DNA of 38,590 nt from CAINVV01 sp964506325 (GCA_964506325.1 CAZDLO010000024.1:1-38590), one strand, 5' to 3'. Shown: positions 25,322 through 33,470, numbered from the stretch's first letter. The notes: generated from the sequence alone by a model not told the origin. Program-made: numbers and translations.

Positions 25322-26698
25322 ATGGAAATTACCAGTGAATTTCTCCATAAATACAATGTCTCCGGACCGAGATATACCAGTTATCCCCCGGCCAATTTTT
25401 TCCATGAAGGGTTTACCACCCCGGATTATATCCGTGAACTGGGTGCTTCTAATGGTCAGCAGCCTGAAAACATCTCCATCTACATCCACATCCCTTTCTG
25501 CCCTAAAAGGTGCCATTTCTGTGGCTGTTCTACGGTAATAGCCCAGAGGAAACTGGTTGTCGAGAGGTACATCAGGGCACTTAAAACTGAAATTGAAAGG
25601 GTGGCTTCCCTTCTTGACAAGTCCAGGAGTGTAACCCAGATCCACTGGGGAGGTGGTACGCCCAATTCTATTTCCATGGATTACATCAGGGAGATAATGG
25701 AGTGGATCAGGCTTCATTTTGTAATGGATGATGATGCGGAGATAGCCATGGAATGCAGTCCGGCTTATCTTGATTACAGGCACATCGACCAGCTTCATGA
25801 AATGGGATTCAACAGAATCAGCCTGGGAATACAGGATTTCAGGGAAGAAGTTTTGAACGTTGTCAACCGTGATGTCCCCCGCCATCCTGTCAGTGAGGTT
25901 GTGAAATACCTGAGAAGTAAAGGATTCAGGGGTATCAACCTTGATTTCATCTATGGTCTTCCATTGCAGACCCCTGAAAGTTTCCGGGATACCATCGCTG
26001 AGGCAATAGCCATCAGGCCCGACCGGATTGTGACTTTTTCCTATGCGCATGTCCCGTGGGTGAAAGCGGCTCAAAAACAGCTGGAACTGATCGGGCTGCC
26101 AGATGCCAACGAAAAAATGAACCTGTTTCTTCAGGCCACTGCCCAGTTAGCCGAAGCGGGTTATTGCTCCATCGGCATAGATCATTTCACCCTGCCTGAC
26201 GACGATCTGACAAAAGCTTTTAACAGCAAACAGCTGCACCGGAATTTCCAGGGTTACTGTACCCGCGAAACTACAGGCCAGGTATATGCTTTCGGAGCTT
26301 CATCCATCAGCCAGCTCTATGGGGCTTATGCCCAGAATTTTAAAGATATAACGAAGTACATGGAGGCTGTTGAGGCCACAGGGTTTGCCATTGAACGCGG
26401 TTATAAGCTGAACAATGATGAACTGTTGGTGCGTTCTGCCATCAATGGCGTAATGTGCAACGGTTTGTTAAACCTGGAAGAGATGGCAGCAGAGTTTGGC
26501 GTGGCCGTCCGGGAGGTTAAAGCCATTGTTGGTTTCGATCCGGCAAAATTTGAGTCCTTCATCGCTGACGGACTGATGCTATTGACTGGCAATGAGATTC
26601 GTCTTACAGAGAAGGGTTTTCTCTGTGCCAGGAACATTGCCATGGCGCTTGATCCTGCCCTGAAGACCGGTGAGGGTGTTTATTCCAGGACAGTTTAG
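25322..26698 (+). CDS. hemN: Oxygen-independent coproporphyrinogen III oxidase
   Basis: The 458-residue radical-SAM enzyme makes protoporphyrinogen IX without oxygen. The cluster-binding cysteines are Cys60, Cys64 and Cys67, with Cys69 next, in FCPKRCHFCGC. The N-terminal RYTSYPPA trip-wire region that marks true HemN, as opposed to HemW-like paralogues, is present, as is WGGGTPN and the C-terminal HemN domain (from about 360). Having this and no hemF in the cluster fits a life with little oxygen. It lies between hemE (one base) and hemH (93 bases). Confidence 0.95.
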   Translation: MEITSEFLHKYNVSGPRYTSYPPANFFHEGFTTPDYIRELGASNGQQPENISIYIHIPFCPKRCHFCGCSTVIAQRKLVVERYIRALKTEIERVASLLDKSRSVTQIHWGGGTPNSISMDYIREIMEWIRLHFVMDDDAEIAMECSPAYLDYRHIDQLHEMGFNRISLGIQDFREEVLNVVNRDVPRHPVSEVVKYLRSKGFRGINLDFIYGLPLQTPESFRDTIAEAIAIRPDRIVTFSYAHVPWVKAAQKQLELIGLPDANEKMNLFLQATAQLAEAGYCSIGIDHFTLPDDDLTKAFNSKQLHRNFQGYCTRETTGQVYAFGASSISQLYGAYAQNFKDITKYMEAVEATGFAIERGYKLNNDELLVRSAINGVMCNGLLNLEEMAAEFGVAVREVKAIVGFDPAKFESFIADGLMLLTGNEIRLTEKGFLCARNIAMALDPALKTGEGVYSRTV

Positions 26699-26791
26699 TC
26701 TTGTACGGCAGGTCCGGAGAGAATACCTGGAAGTGCGGCATTGAAGGATTAAAGTTTGACAGGTGAATGAAGTCCAAAAGGGAAAAGGTCT

Positions 26792-27718
26792 ATGAAGGGT
26801 GTAATGTTGGTCAATATGGGTGGTCCTGAATCGCCGGAAGAGCTGAAAATGTTTCTTTCCAGGATGTTTATGGATCCATTTATCCTTCCTTACGGGAAAA
26901 CGGTGAGGAACCTTCTGTCTTTTATCATCAGCAGGTCAAGGTACAGGAAATCGTGGAAAAAGTATCAAATGATAGGGGGTACCCCCCTTGTGAAGTCGAC
27001 CCGAAAGACAGCTGATTCCTTGCAGGCATTGCTGGGAGATGCCTTTGCCGTGAAAATTGCATTTTCCTATTCCCAACCGGATATCCAAAACGCCTTCATT
27101 GCCTTCAAAAATGAGAATATACTGGATATTACGGTTGTTCCGATGTATCCGCAGGCGAGCCTGACAACTACCTCAAGTGTTGTTTCAGATGTGAAAAAAG
27201 TGACGGATAAGGATCCTGGTTTTACCGTTAAAGTTCTTGGTGAATTTTACAGCCATCCTGGATTTATTGCATTTTGGGCAGATAACATTGGAAAACACCT
27301 GGATAAGCATAAATTGCAGGATCCGACCCTTGTTTTCAGTGCCCATTCCATTCCGGAATTCAATATCGAAAACGGTGACACCTATGCGGCGTCTGTCGGC
27401 AGCAGTGCGGCATTGATCGCGACAGAGATGGGATTGCCTTATGAGACGGGATTCCAGTCGGGGATGCGCCGTGGGAAATGGATAGGACCAGATATCAGGG
27501 AACACCTGAAAATCCTACGGCAAGAAGGGATTGACAACCTGGTACTTATTCCGATCAGCTTTGTCCATGAAAACCTCGAAACGCTGTATGACCTGGACCA
27601 TGAGATCGTCCCCTATGCAACTGATATACTGGGTTTTTCCCATGTTTCCAGGGTAAGCTTACCTGAATCCGATCCAAAGCTTGTTTCAATGTTAGCAGAA
27701 TTAATAGCCGGGAAGTAA
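26792..27718 (+). CDS. hemH: Ferrochelatase
   Basis: This 308-residue enzyme inserts Fe2+ into protoporphyrin IX. It opens with KGVMLVNMGGPESPEEL; the catalytic His185 is in FSAHSIPE and Glu260 in FVHENLETLYDLD. Length is close to the soluble or peripheral bacterial form, without the C-terminal membrane tail. Slightly unusual is the segment around 215-235, which reads GMRRGKWIGPDIRE where most enzymes have a Y-Q-S-R-x-G-x-x-x-W-L pattern. Four bases separate it from the oxidase gene that follows. Confidence 0.94.
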   Translation: MKGVMLVNMGGPESPEELKMFLSRMFMDPFILPYGKTVRNLLSFIISRSRYRKSWKKYQMIGGTPLVKSTRKTADSLQALLGDAFAVKIAFSYSQPDIQNAFIAFKNENILDITVVPMYPQASLTTTSSVVSDVKKVTDKDPGFTVKVLGEFYSHPGFIAFWADNIGKHLDKHKLQDPTLVFSAHSIPEFNIENGDTYAASVGSSAALIATEMGLPYETGFQSGMRRGKWIGPDIREHLKILRQEGIDNLVLIPISFVHENLETLYDLDHEIVPYATDILGFSHVSRVSLPESDPKLVSMLAELIAGK

Positions 27719-27722
27719 AACC

Positions 27723-29084
27723 ATGAGGGATGTAGTAATATTAGGAGCCGGACTGACCGGCATGGCAACAGCCCATCACCTGAAAAAGTCGGGGGTGGAT
27801 TTTGTCGTTGTTGAGCGGGCAGGACGGACAGGAGGTGTTATTCATTCGGTAAGGGAAAACGGATTTTTGTATGAAGAGGGGCCTAACTCGGGAGTTATTG
27901 GCAATATTGAGGTGACCAGGCTCTTTGACGACCTGGCAGGACAATGTGAACTGGAGAGAGCCAGCGATAACAACAAAAAGCGGTATGTACTCAAAAACGG
28001 CAGGTGGGAACCACTGCCGGGAGGATTAAAATCAGCGGTAAAAACACCACTCTTCAGTCTGAAGGATAAATTCAGGATATTAATGGAGCCTTTCCGGCCC
28101 AAAGGGAAGGACCCTCACGAGACCCTGGCGGGCCTGGTAAAACGCAGGCTGGGACAAAGTTTTCTCGATTATGCCATCGATCCGTTTATCATAGGTGTTT
28201 ATGCCGGGGATCCTGCCCGGTTGGTGCCCAAATATGCCTTGCCAAAGCTCTATAACCTGGAGCAAAAATATGGAAGCTTTATTGGCGGAACCATCAAAAA
28301 GCAATTTCAGCCCAAAACGGAAGAAGAAAAGAAAGTTACGAGGGGTGTTTTCTCGGTCAAAGGCGGAATCTCCTCGCTAATCTCCGCTCTTGAGAACAAC
28401 ATTGGCCAGGACAGGATCTTCCTGAATTCAGAAGAAGTCCTGGTTAAGCCTGTCGGGGATCACTTTAAAGTGTCTTTTAAAGATGCGAAAGGCGATCTTA
28501 ATGTCCTGGTAACGAAAAAGGTAATTTCAACCGTTGGAGCCCATCAGCTTACCAGTGTCATGCCATTTATCGACAGCCAAAAGCTCTCCTGGATTACAGG
28601 CCTGCATTATACGCGGGTTCTGGAAGTTGTGGCAGGGTTCAGTGTGTGGAAAGGGATGAAGCTTGATGCCTTTGGTGCGCTGATCCCATTCAGGGAAAAC
28701 CGCGACCTGCTGGGAGTCTTATTCATGTCTGCACTTTTTGCCGGAAGAGCACCCGAAGATGGGGCACTTTTCTCCATTTTCATGGGAGGTGTGAGAAGGC
28801 CAGAGATATTTGGGATGTCTGAAAATGAGGTTATTGATGTGTTGAAAAAAGAATTCTGTGAGCTCATGGAGCTGGAAAAATTTGATCCGGACCTGCTCAG
28901 AATAATACCTCATGCCAATGCTATCCCCCAATACGAAGCAGACAGCGGAGAGCGTTTCAGGGCCGTGGCTGAAATTGAAGGGCAGTACCCGGGACTTGTC
29001 ATCGGGGGAAACCTGAGGGATGGTATCGGCATGGCAGACCGGATCATGCAGGCCCGGATTCTTGCGGACACAGTGTTGTCCTGA
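27723..29084 (+). CDS. hemG: Protoporphyrinogen oxidase, HemY type
   Basis: The 453-residue flavoprotein oxidises protoporphyrinogen IX to protoporphyrin IX. It is the HemY (FAD, multi-subfamily oxidase) type and not the small flavodoxin-like HemG of E. coli. The FAD-binding GAGLTGMATAHHL lies at residues 8-20, RTGGVI follows, and the C-terminal GGNLRDGIGMADRI closes the FAD site. Known HemY enzymes use oxygen, which contrasts with oxygen-independent HemN beside it; another electron acceptor may be used under low oxygen. It ends the haem block proper. Confidence 0.93.
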   Translation: MRDVVILGAGLTGMATAHHLKKSGVDFVVVERAGRTGGVIHSVRENGFLYEEGPNSGVIGNIEVTRLFDDLAGQCELERASDNNKKRYVLKNGRWEPLPGGLKSAVKTPLFSLKDKFRILMEPFRPKGKDPHETLAGLVKRRLGQSFLDYAIDPFIIGVYAGDPARLVPKYALPKLYNLEQKYGSFIGGTIKKQFQPKTEEEKKVTRGVFSVKGGISSLISALENNIGQDRIFLNSEEVLVKPVGDHFKVSFKDAKGDLNVLVTKKVISTVGAHQLTSVMPFIDSQKLSWITGLHYTRVLEVVAGFSVWKGMKLDAFGALIPFRENRDLLGVLFMSALFAGRAPEDGALFSIFMGGVRRPEIFGMSENEVIDVLKKEFCELMELEKFDPDLLRIIPHANAIPQYEADSGERFRAVAEIEGQYPGLVIGGNLRDGIGMADRIMQARILADTVLS

Positions 29085-29108
29085 AGTGTTTTGGTTTTTT
29101 TCGGGTGA

Positions 29109-29141
29109 TTGACGGCCGACTCATTAATTCTCTTATTTTTG
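29109..29141 (+). promoter_or_regulatory. Candidate promoter of the small membrane protein
   Basis: TTG at 29109-29111 and TATTTTTG at 29134-29141 are 22 bases apart, one base longer than usual for Bacteroidetes. A start near 29149 would leave a leader of about 11 bases before ATG 29160, so the next gene may be expressed apart from the haem operon. Confidence 0.35.
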
Positions 29142-29159
29142 TCTGATAATCTGATTGAT

Positions 29160-29618
29160 ATGACCTTAACTATCCTGATTTTCAACGAACATCAAATCAT
29201 CAAGTATGTGCACACAGTGATAAGTGTGATGTTCCTTGTTGTATCCATGTGGCTTTTTTACAGGTCAATAAAAGGATATTTGAAAAATTGGGAGTACGCC
29301 CGGATTGATAAAATCCTCTCCTATACTTTCATCGTCAATCTCTATCTTCAGCTGATATTCGGGTTCCTGCTGATGATCAGCAGGGCATCAGTACCGGGAT
29401 TGGCCAACCAGGACGTAACCATGAAAATGGCGTCCAACAGGTTCTGGCCTATCGAGCATATTGTTTTGATGCTGTTTGCCCTTTTCATCGCCAACCTTGG
29501 ACTTGTTTTTTCCAACAGTACACACGTTAACAGGGAAAAATTCCGAAAGGTTCTGGTTTATTATTCCATTTCCATTATTTTAATTGTGTTGTCCCTTGGG
29601 TCAACTTTCTTCGAATGA
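29160..29618 (+). CDS. Small four-helix membrane protein, possible haem-binding cytochrome b-like family
   Basis: The 152-residue protein has four hydrophobic helices (about 18-35, 50-72, 97-118 and 128-148). Histidines stand at the start of helix 1 (His11, His18) and helix 3 (His100 in RFWPIEHIVLMLF), with a QL pair in helix 2. The spacing and the R-F-x-x-x-E-H motif recall a family of about 150-residue Bacteroidetes proteins, sometimes labelled cytochrome B, that sit alone in the membrane. Haem binding is inferred from this recollection and from its place behind the haem operon. The frame is open to TTG 29109, but that is inside the promoter, so ATG 29160 is chosen. Confidence 0.75.
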   Translation: MTLTILIFNEHQIIKYVHTVISVMFLVVSMWLFYRSIKGYLKNWEYARIDKILSYTFIVNLYLQLIFGFLLMISRASVPGLANQDVTMKMASNRFWPIEHIVLMLFALFIANLGLVFSNSTHVNREKFRKVLVYYSISIILIVLSLGSTFFE

Positions 29619-29671
29619 TTCCCCCTCCCGGTTAAATTATCTTTAGGGATAAAAAAAATTAAGCTTTCAAT

Positions 29672-30376
29672 ATGGCAATTCTCTACATGATACCAACAAC
29701 TTTAGGTGAATCTACGGTCAACAGCGTGATACCTGCAGAGGTATTGAATGTTGTAAAGGGACTCCGGCATTTTATTGTAGAGGATACCAGGACGGCACGG
29801 CGGCATTTGAAAAAAATGGTTCCGGAAATAGTTATTGACGACCTTGTTTTCATGGAGTTGAATGAGCATTCGCAGAAAACCGGACTTGAAACACTCCTTC
29901 AGCCTATTTTCAGCGGTTTTGATCTGGGATTGCTTTCTGATGCAGGGTGTCCGGGAGTGGCTGATCCCGGGGCGGACCTTGTCAAAATCGCACACGAAAA
30001 GGGAATCAGGGTGGTGCCTTTTGTTGGCCCTTCCTCCATACTTCTCTCCCTGATGGCTTCCGGCATGAATGGGCAGAATTTCACCTTCCTGGGTTATCTC
30101 CCTGTTAAGCCTGCAGAGCGGAGCAACGCTATCCGGGAAATCGAGCGAAATTCTGCCAGGGAAAAGCAGACACAAATTTTCATCGAGGCACCATACCGGA
30201 ATGCCAGGTTGCTGGAAGACCTCCTGGCGGTTTGCAACCCGCAAACACGGCTCTGTGTGGCAGTAGACCTTACCATGGAGAGTGAATTTGTTGTCACTAA
30301 GACCATTGCAGAATGGAAAAGGGCAGTTCCGGATATCAACAAAAGACCGGCAATTTTTTTGATTCAGAGTTTGTAA
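29672..30376 (+). CDS. SAM-dependent methyltransferase, RsmI-like (tetrapyrrole methylase fold)
   Basis: The 234-residue protein is an RsmI-type member of the tetrapyrrole-methylase superfamily. The marks are the opening LYMIPTTLGE, the VEDTRTARRHLKK segment that follows, LLSDAGCPGVADPGADLVKIA (the SAM-binding P-G-x-x-D-P-G core) and VPFVGPSSILLSLMASG. RsmI proper 2'-O-methylates C1402 of 16S rRNA; this shorter Bacteroidetes form lacks the C-terminal HTH tail, so the exact target is less certain. Despite the fold name it is not a haem gene, although it lies close to the haem operon. Confidence 0.85.
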   Translation: MAILYMIPTTLGESTVNSVIPAEVLNVVKGLRHFIVEDTRTARRHLKKMVPEIVIDDLVFMELNEHSQKTGLETLLQPIFSGFDLGLLSDAGCPGVADPGADLVKIAHEKGIRVVPFVGPSSILLSLMASGMNGQNFTFLGYLPVKPAERSNAIREIERNSAREKQTQIFIEAPYRNARLLEDLLAVCNPQTRLCVAVDLTMESEFVVTKTIAEWKRAVPDINKRPAIFLIQSL

Positions 30377-30430
30377 GGTCAAAATACAGGGCGGTAAAAA
30401 TTAACAGGAATATTCAAATTCAGTTGTTGT

Positions 30431-31192
30431 ATGAAGGTTACAGTTTTAGGAACAGGCACGTCACAGGGAGTCCCGGTTATAGCATGCGGCTGCAGGGTAT
30501 GCAGGTCTTCCGATCCGAGGGACAACCGGTTGCGGTGTGCCATCCTGGTGGAAGAAGGAGAAACACAATTCCTGATAGATGCCGGTCCTGATTTCAGGCA
30601 GCAGATGCTGACCCACAGGGTGACAAGCCTGGATGCTGTTTTACTGACCCATGAACATGCAGACCATATTTTCGGATTGGATGATATCCGCAGTTTCAAC
30701 TGGATCAGGCAGGCTCCGATGGATATTTTCTGCGAGAAAAGAGTGGCGGAGAACCTGAAAACCATCTTCAACTATGCCTTCGCAGAAATCAAGTATCCCG
30801 GGACACCCCAGATGGAACTTAAAACCATCGACGGAGATCCTTTCCATGTTTTGGATATCAGGGTAACACCCATCCGGCTCTACCACCATAAACTGCCGGT
30901 TTATGGATTCAGGATTGGTAATTTTGCCTATCTCACTGATTTTAATCGCATTGAAGAGCCGGAGATCGTAAAATTGAAAGGAGTGGAAGTCCTCATTATT
31001 TGTGCATTGCGCAAGAAACCTCATATTTCACACCTTAACCTGGCTGAGGCGCTTAGCCTGGTTGAAAGGATTGCCCCTGAAAAATCTTACCTGACACACA
31101 TGAGTCATGAGATGGGTTTGCATGCAGACCTGGACATGGAACTTCCTTCCGGTGTCTTTCCAGCCTACGACGGGTTGGTGATCAATATTTAA
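30431..31192 (+). CDS. MBL-fold metallo-hydrolase, PhnP-like
   Basis: The 253-residue metallo-beta-lactamase-fold enzyme has the two-metal motif THEHADHIFGLDD (around 75-87), then further ligands in YLTDFN (Asp) and LTHMSHEMGLH (His). The N-terminal LGTGTSQGVPVIACGCRVCRSSDPRD, with paired cysteines, is the PhnP pattern in which Cys and Asp positions bind an extra metal. PhnP hydrolyses 5-phosphoribosyl cyclic phosphate in phosphonate breakdown, but there is no phn cluster here, so a phosphodiesterase of unknown substrate is the safe call. It starts about 55 bp after the RsmI-like gene. Confidence 0.85.
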   Translation: MKVTVLGTGTSQGVPVIACGCRVCRSSDPRDNRLRCAILVEEGETQFLIDAGPDFRQQMLTHRVTSLDAVLLTHEHADHIFGLDDIRSFNWIRQAPMDIFCEKRVAENLKTIFNYAFAEIKYPGTPQMELKTIDGDPFHVLDIRVTPIRLYHHKLPVYGFRIGNFAYLTDFNRIEEPEIVKLKGVEVLIICALRKKPHISHLNLAEALSLVERIAPEKSYLTHMSHEMGLHADLDMELPSGVFPAYDGLVINI

Positions 31193-31717
31193 TCTTAAGG
31201 ATAAACGGGATACCGATGGTACCGGGGCTCTTTGCCCGGATTGCCATCTGCCGGCTGGACGAAAATTCCGGGACTCTGCTGTGTTGAAGCTGGGACAGGC
31301 GATATGGACCGGGCCTGTTGTTCAGGTTAACAGCTGAACCTGAATCCGGAAGCCATTTGCGGACGGCGTTGGCAGCGTACAAGCATTTTCCTCTTTCAGC
31401 GTTTCACGCATTTTTAGCAATAATTGCAGTTTGTTCAAAATCCAGTTTTTTTAATCTGCTTAAGTTTGTATTATTGCAAAAGACAATCGGCAGATCCGGA
31501 GAGGGGTTAAGTTTTTTCTTTCCAAATACTGAGCGTTATTTCCTGGTGAAACTTTGTGATGCAAGGCCCTGGCGGGTGTTTTTATCCGACAGAAAGATTC
31601 ACAGGGTCACAAGGAAAATCTGAAAGAACAGAAAACCCCGACTGGTGAAGGTTCATCCAATAGGCTGAACAATTTCCGGAGGTACCAAATGAACAATTAA
31701 TTACTAATACTATACGC
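31193..31717. other. Intergenic region with strong hairpins
   Basis: No convincing gene. Two stem-loops stand out: ATGG-TACCGGG paired with CCCGG-ATTGCCAT at 31216-31247, and a perfect 8-bp TTCAGGTT/AACCTGAA stem at 31321-31344 with an eight-base loop. The left part (31200-31380) is richer in GC than the AT-rich right part. TAAGTTTG at 31461-31468 fits the -7 box but the nearest TTG is 27 bases away. A minus-strand frame across 31182-31382 ends in a plausible-looking IGIPFILKIKY, but its upper end has no start of quality. Confidence 0.45.
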
Positions 31718-32752
31718 ATGAAGCTCTTTTTCCCGGAAAACTATAAAGCAAAACTGGATTTGAAGCAGACAGAAAAAGCGATCAAGCTGATCAAAGACTT
31801 CTACCAGGAAAACCTCTCCTCCGAACTGCGCCTTCGCAGGGTTACGGCACCATTGTTTGTACTGAAGGGTACCGGCATCAATGATGACCTGAACGGCACC
31901 GAACGACCTGTATCATTTGCTGTCAAAGAGATGAACGATGCCAGGGCGGAGGTTGTTCACTCGCTGGCCAAATGGAAAAGGATGATGCTGGCCCAGTATG
32001 GCATCCCGCTGGGATATGGAATCTATACGGATATGAATGCCATCCGTCCGGATGAGGAACTTACCAACATTCACTCGCTTTATGTCGACCAGTGGGATTG
32101 GGAGAAAGTAATATCCGCCACACAGAGGAATATTGAATACCTGAAAAAGACTGTCAACCAGATCTATTCAGTCCTGCTTCGCACTGAATTTGTAGTTTAT
32201 GAGAACTATCCCTCCATCAAACCGATACTTCCCGAACAGATCACCTTCATCTATGCCGAGGAGCTTTTACAGCGCTATCCAAAACTGACACCCAAGGAGA
32301 GGGAGCATGAAATCACCAAAGCCCATGGTGCTGTCTTTATCATCGGCATTGGCGGCAAGTTGAGCTCGGGAGATATTCATGACGGCAGGGCCCCGGATTA
32401 TGACGACTGGACTACCCCTAATTCAGGAGGTTACACGGGTCTCAACGGGGATATACTGATCTGGAATCCTGTGCTGCAGCAGTCGCTGGAAATATCATCC
32501 ATGGGCATCAGGGTGGACAAGGAAGCCCTTCTGAGGCAGCTTGACATAGCAGGAGCCAATGACCGCAAGGAGCTTTTGTTCCACAAGAAATTACTGAAAG
32601 ATGAGCTGCCGCTCTCTATCGGGGGGGGTATCGGACAATCGAGGCTGTGCATGTATTTCCTTCGCAAGGCCCATATTGGGGAGGTCCAGGCCAGTTTGTG
32701 GCCCGAAGCGATGATTTCCCAATGCGCCGAGCACAATATCTTTATGGTATAG
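31718..32752 (+). CDS. asnA: Aspartate--ammonia ligase (asparagine synthetase A)
   Basis: The 344-residue class-II synthetase-like enzyme makes asparagine from aspartate and ammonia with ATP. Motifs: RVTAPLFVLKGTGINDDLNGTERPVSF near residue 45, SLAKWKRMMLAQYGI with the substrate-binding Lys/Arg residues, DQWDWEKVI near 125, GGKLSSGDIHDGRAPDYDDW near 215, and the class-II motif-3-like LSIGGGIGQSRLCMYFL near 300. The length matches E. coli AsnA (330) well. It uses free ammonia and not glutamine. A strong terminator follows 18 bases after the stop, so it is expressed alone or as the last gene. Confidence 0.96.
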   Translation: MKLFFPENYKAKLDLKQTEKAIKLIKDFYQENLSSELRLRRVTAPLFVLKGTGINDDLNGTERPVSFAVKEMNDARAEVVHSLAKWKRMMLAQYGIPLGYGIYTDMNAIRPDEELTNIHSLYVDQWDWEKVISATQRNIEYLKKTVNQIYSVLLRTEFVVYENYPSIKPILPEQITFIYAEELLQRYPKLTPKEREHEITKAHGAVFIIGIGGKLSSGDIHDGRAPDYDDWTTPNSGGYTGLNGDILIWNPVLQQSLEISSMGIRVDKEALLRQLDIAGANDRKELLFHKKLLKDELPLSIGGGIGQSRLCMYFLRKAHIGEVQASLWPEAMISQCAEHNIFMV

Positions 32753-32770
32753 CTGCAGCTATCCAAACAA

Positions 32771-32805
32771 AAAATCCCTGAACCGTCTTCGATTCAGGGA
32801 TTTTT
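32771..32805 (+). terminator. Rho-independent terminator after asnA
   Basis: AAAATCCCTGAA (32771-32782) pairs fully with TTCAGGGATTTT (32793-32804) over 12 base pairs around a ten-base loop, ending in a T-run. The A-run on its left makes it likely to work in both directions. Confidence 0.88.
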
Positions 32806-32830
32806 GTTAATTTCGCACCCAATTCAGGCC

Positions 32831-32903
32831 GGCCCGGTAGCTCAATGGATAGAGCAACAGCCTTCTAAGCTGTAGGTTCTTGGTTCGATCCCAAGCCGGG
32901 TCA
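32831..32903 (+). tRNA. tRNA-Arg (anticodon TCT)
   Basis: A full cloverleaf can be folded by eye. The acceptor stem GGCCCGG/CCGGGTC pairs with one G-T. The D arm is GCTC/GAGC, and the anticodon stem ACAGC/GCTGT frames the loop CTTCTAA with anticodon TCT. The T arm CTTGG/CCAAG carries the TTCGATC loop, and A is the discriminator base. CCA is not encoded. It reads AGA codons. The gene is immediately followed by what appears to be an old integration site, tRNA genes being common targets of tyrosine integrases. Confidence 0.97.
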
Positions 32904-32974
32904 CTGTAAATCAGTTAGTTACATTTTTTGTGATTGACTGATTTTTTTGTTTTAGGGTGGTTTCAGTGGTGTCA

Positions 32975-32995
32975 TGTAAACCAGGCTGTAAACCA
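32975..32995. repeat. Paired direct repeats, possible integrase arm-type sites
   Basis: TGTAAACCA occurs at 32975-32983 and again at 32987-32995, 12 bases apart (about one helical turn), between the tRNA-Arg gene and the integrase start remnant. Such spacing is typical of arm-type sites bound by a tyrosine integrase. This is inference from position and form. Confidence 0.4.
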
Positions 32996-33003
32996 AATTT
33001 GTC

Positions 33004-33033
33004 ATGAATGCCACCATTTCTGTTGTATGTAAG
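33004..33033 (+). pseudogene. 5' remnant of a tyrosine integrase gene
   Basis: ATG 33004 starts a frame reading MNATISVVCK before the sequence changes character. MNAT(I/V)SV(V/I)C is, as I recall it, the usual opening of Bacteroidetes mobile-element tyrosine integrases, which go on with a lysine-rich strand and a GEHPLM-type motif. Here the similarity stops after the ninth or tenth residue and the frame runs into a C-rich, proline-coding stretch and ends at about 33156. Everything else of the integrase, including its catalytic R-H-R-Y domain, is gone. It is 100 bp from the tRNA gene, as expected if the integrase gene once flanked the attachment site. Confidence 0.55.
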
Positions 33034-33068
33034 GTTGCCCCCCCACCTGGAGTTTGGAAGCCCTTACA
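33028..33068. repeat. Compact C/G-rich block with terminal inverted repeat
   Basis: TGTAAG (33028-33033) and CTTACA (33063-33068) bound a 41-bp block with seven C in a row. The block begins at the point where similarity to the integrase start ends, so it may be an insertion end or a junction. TGT...ACA ends recall some insertion sequences, but I cannot assign a family. Confidence 0.3.
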
Positions 33069-33170
33069 CAGTGAGTGCCGTGATAATGACGCTGAGGCTG
33101 GAACATGTTTACCTAATCAAAGGCAGGGCCTATTTCATCTGGTATTTTGCGATTGTTGATTAATCAGGAG

Positions 33171-33203
33171 TCCGTCCATTTCTGAGCAATCAGGTTGGAC
33201 GGA
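33171..33203. repeat. Inverted repeat in the scar region
   Basis: TCCGTCCA (33171-33178) and TGGACGGA (33196-33203) match perfectly over a 17-base loop. A protein-binding site or weak terminator is possible. Confidence 0.35.
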
Positions 33204-33395
33204 TACAAGTTCTGCAGGTCCTTTATTTAAATAAGTTTTGGTTATATTTTAAAAGTAATACTGAGTTCCAATTCAGACTGACTCATTTTCAATTCAATTG
33301 ATTGAGCTAGATCCATATTATTAGGGCCAGATACTGTGTTTGCAGGAGAAAACATTAATGAAAGGTTGACAGCCTTTAATTTACTTTTTCTATAT

Positions 33396-33403
33396 TATAT
33401 TTG
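33396..33403 (+). promoter_or_regulatory. Candidate -7 box for the lipoprotein gene
   Basis: TATATTTG fits TAnnTTTG exactly and lies about 68 bases before the chosen start at 33471. The nearest TTG upstream (33366-33368) is 27 bases away, too far for a normal -33 box, so confidence is limited. Confidence 0.35.
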
Positions 33404-33470
33404 TTTCTTGATACTCAGATTTTTATTAGCTTTGAAAAGACATATCAGTAAACCTTTAAATATTCCCGAC

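Noticed and set aside
29672..30376. RsmI-like gene as a haem or cobalamin methylase
   Set aside because: The fold is shared, but the VEDTRTARRHLKK and DAGCPGVADPG segments are of the RsmI rRNA methylase type, not of CobA or CysG.
31318..31623. 101-codon plus-strand frame upstream of asnA
   Set aside because: It runs through strong hairpins, starts at a non-ATG codon, and its amino-acid mix looks random.
33336..33470. 45-codon N-terminal extension of the lipoprotein
   Set aside because: It would bury the lipoprotein signal peptide and runs across the candidate -7 box.
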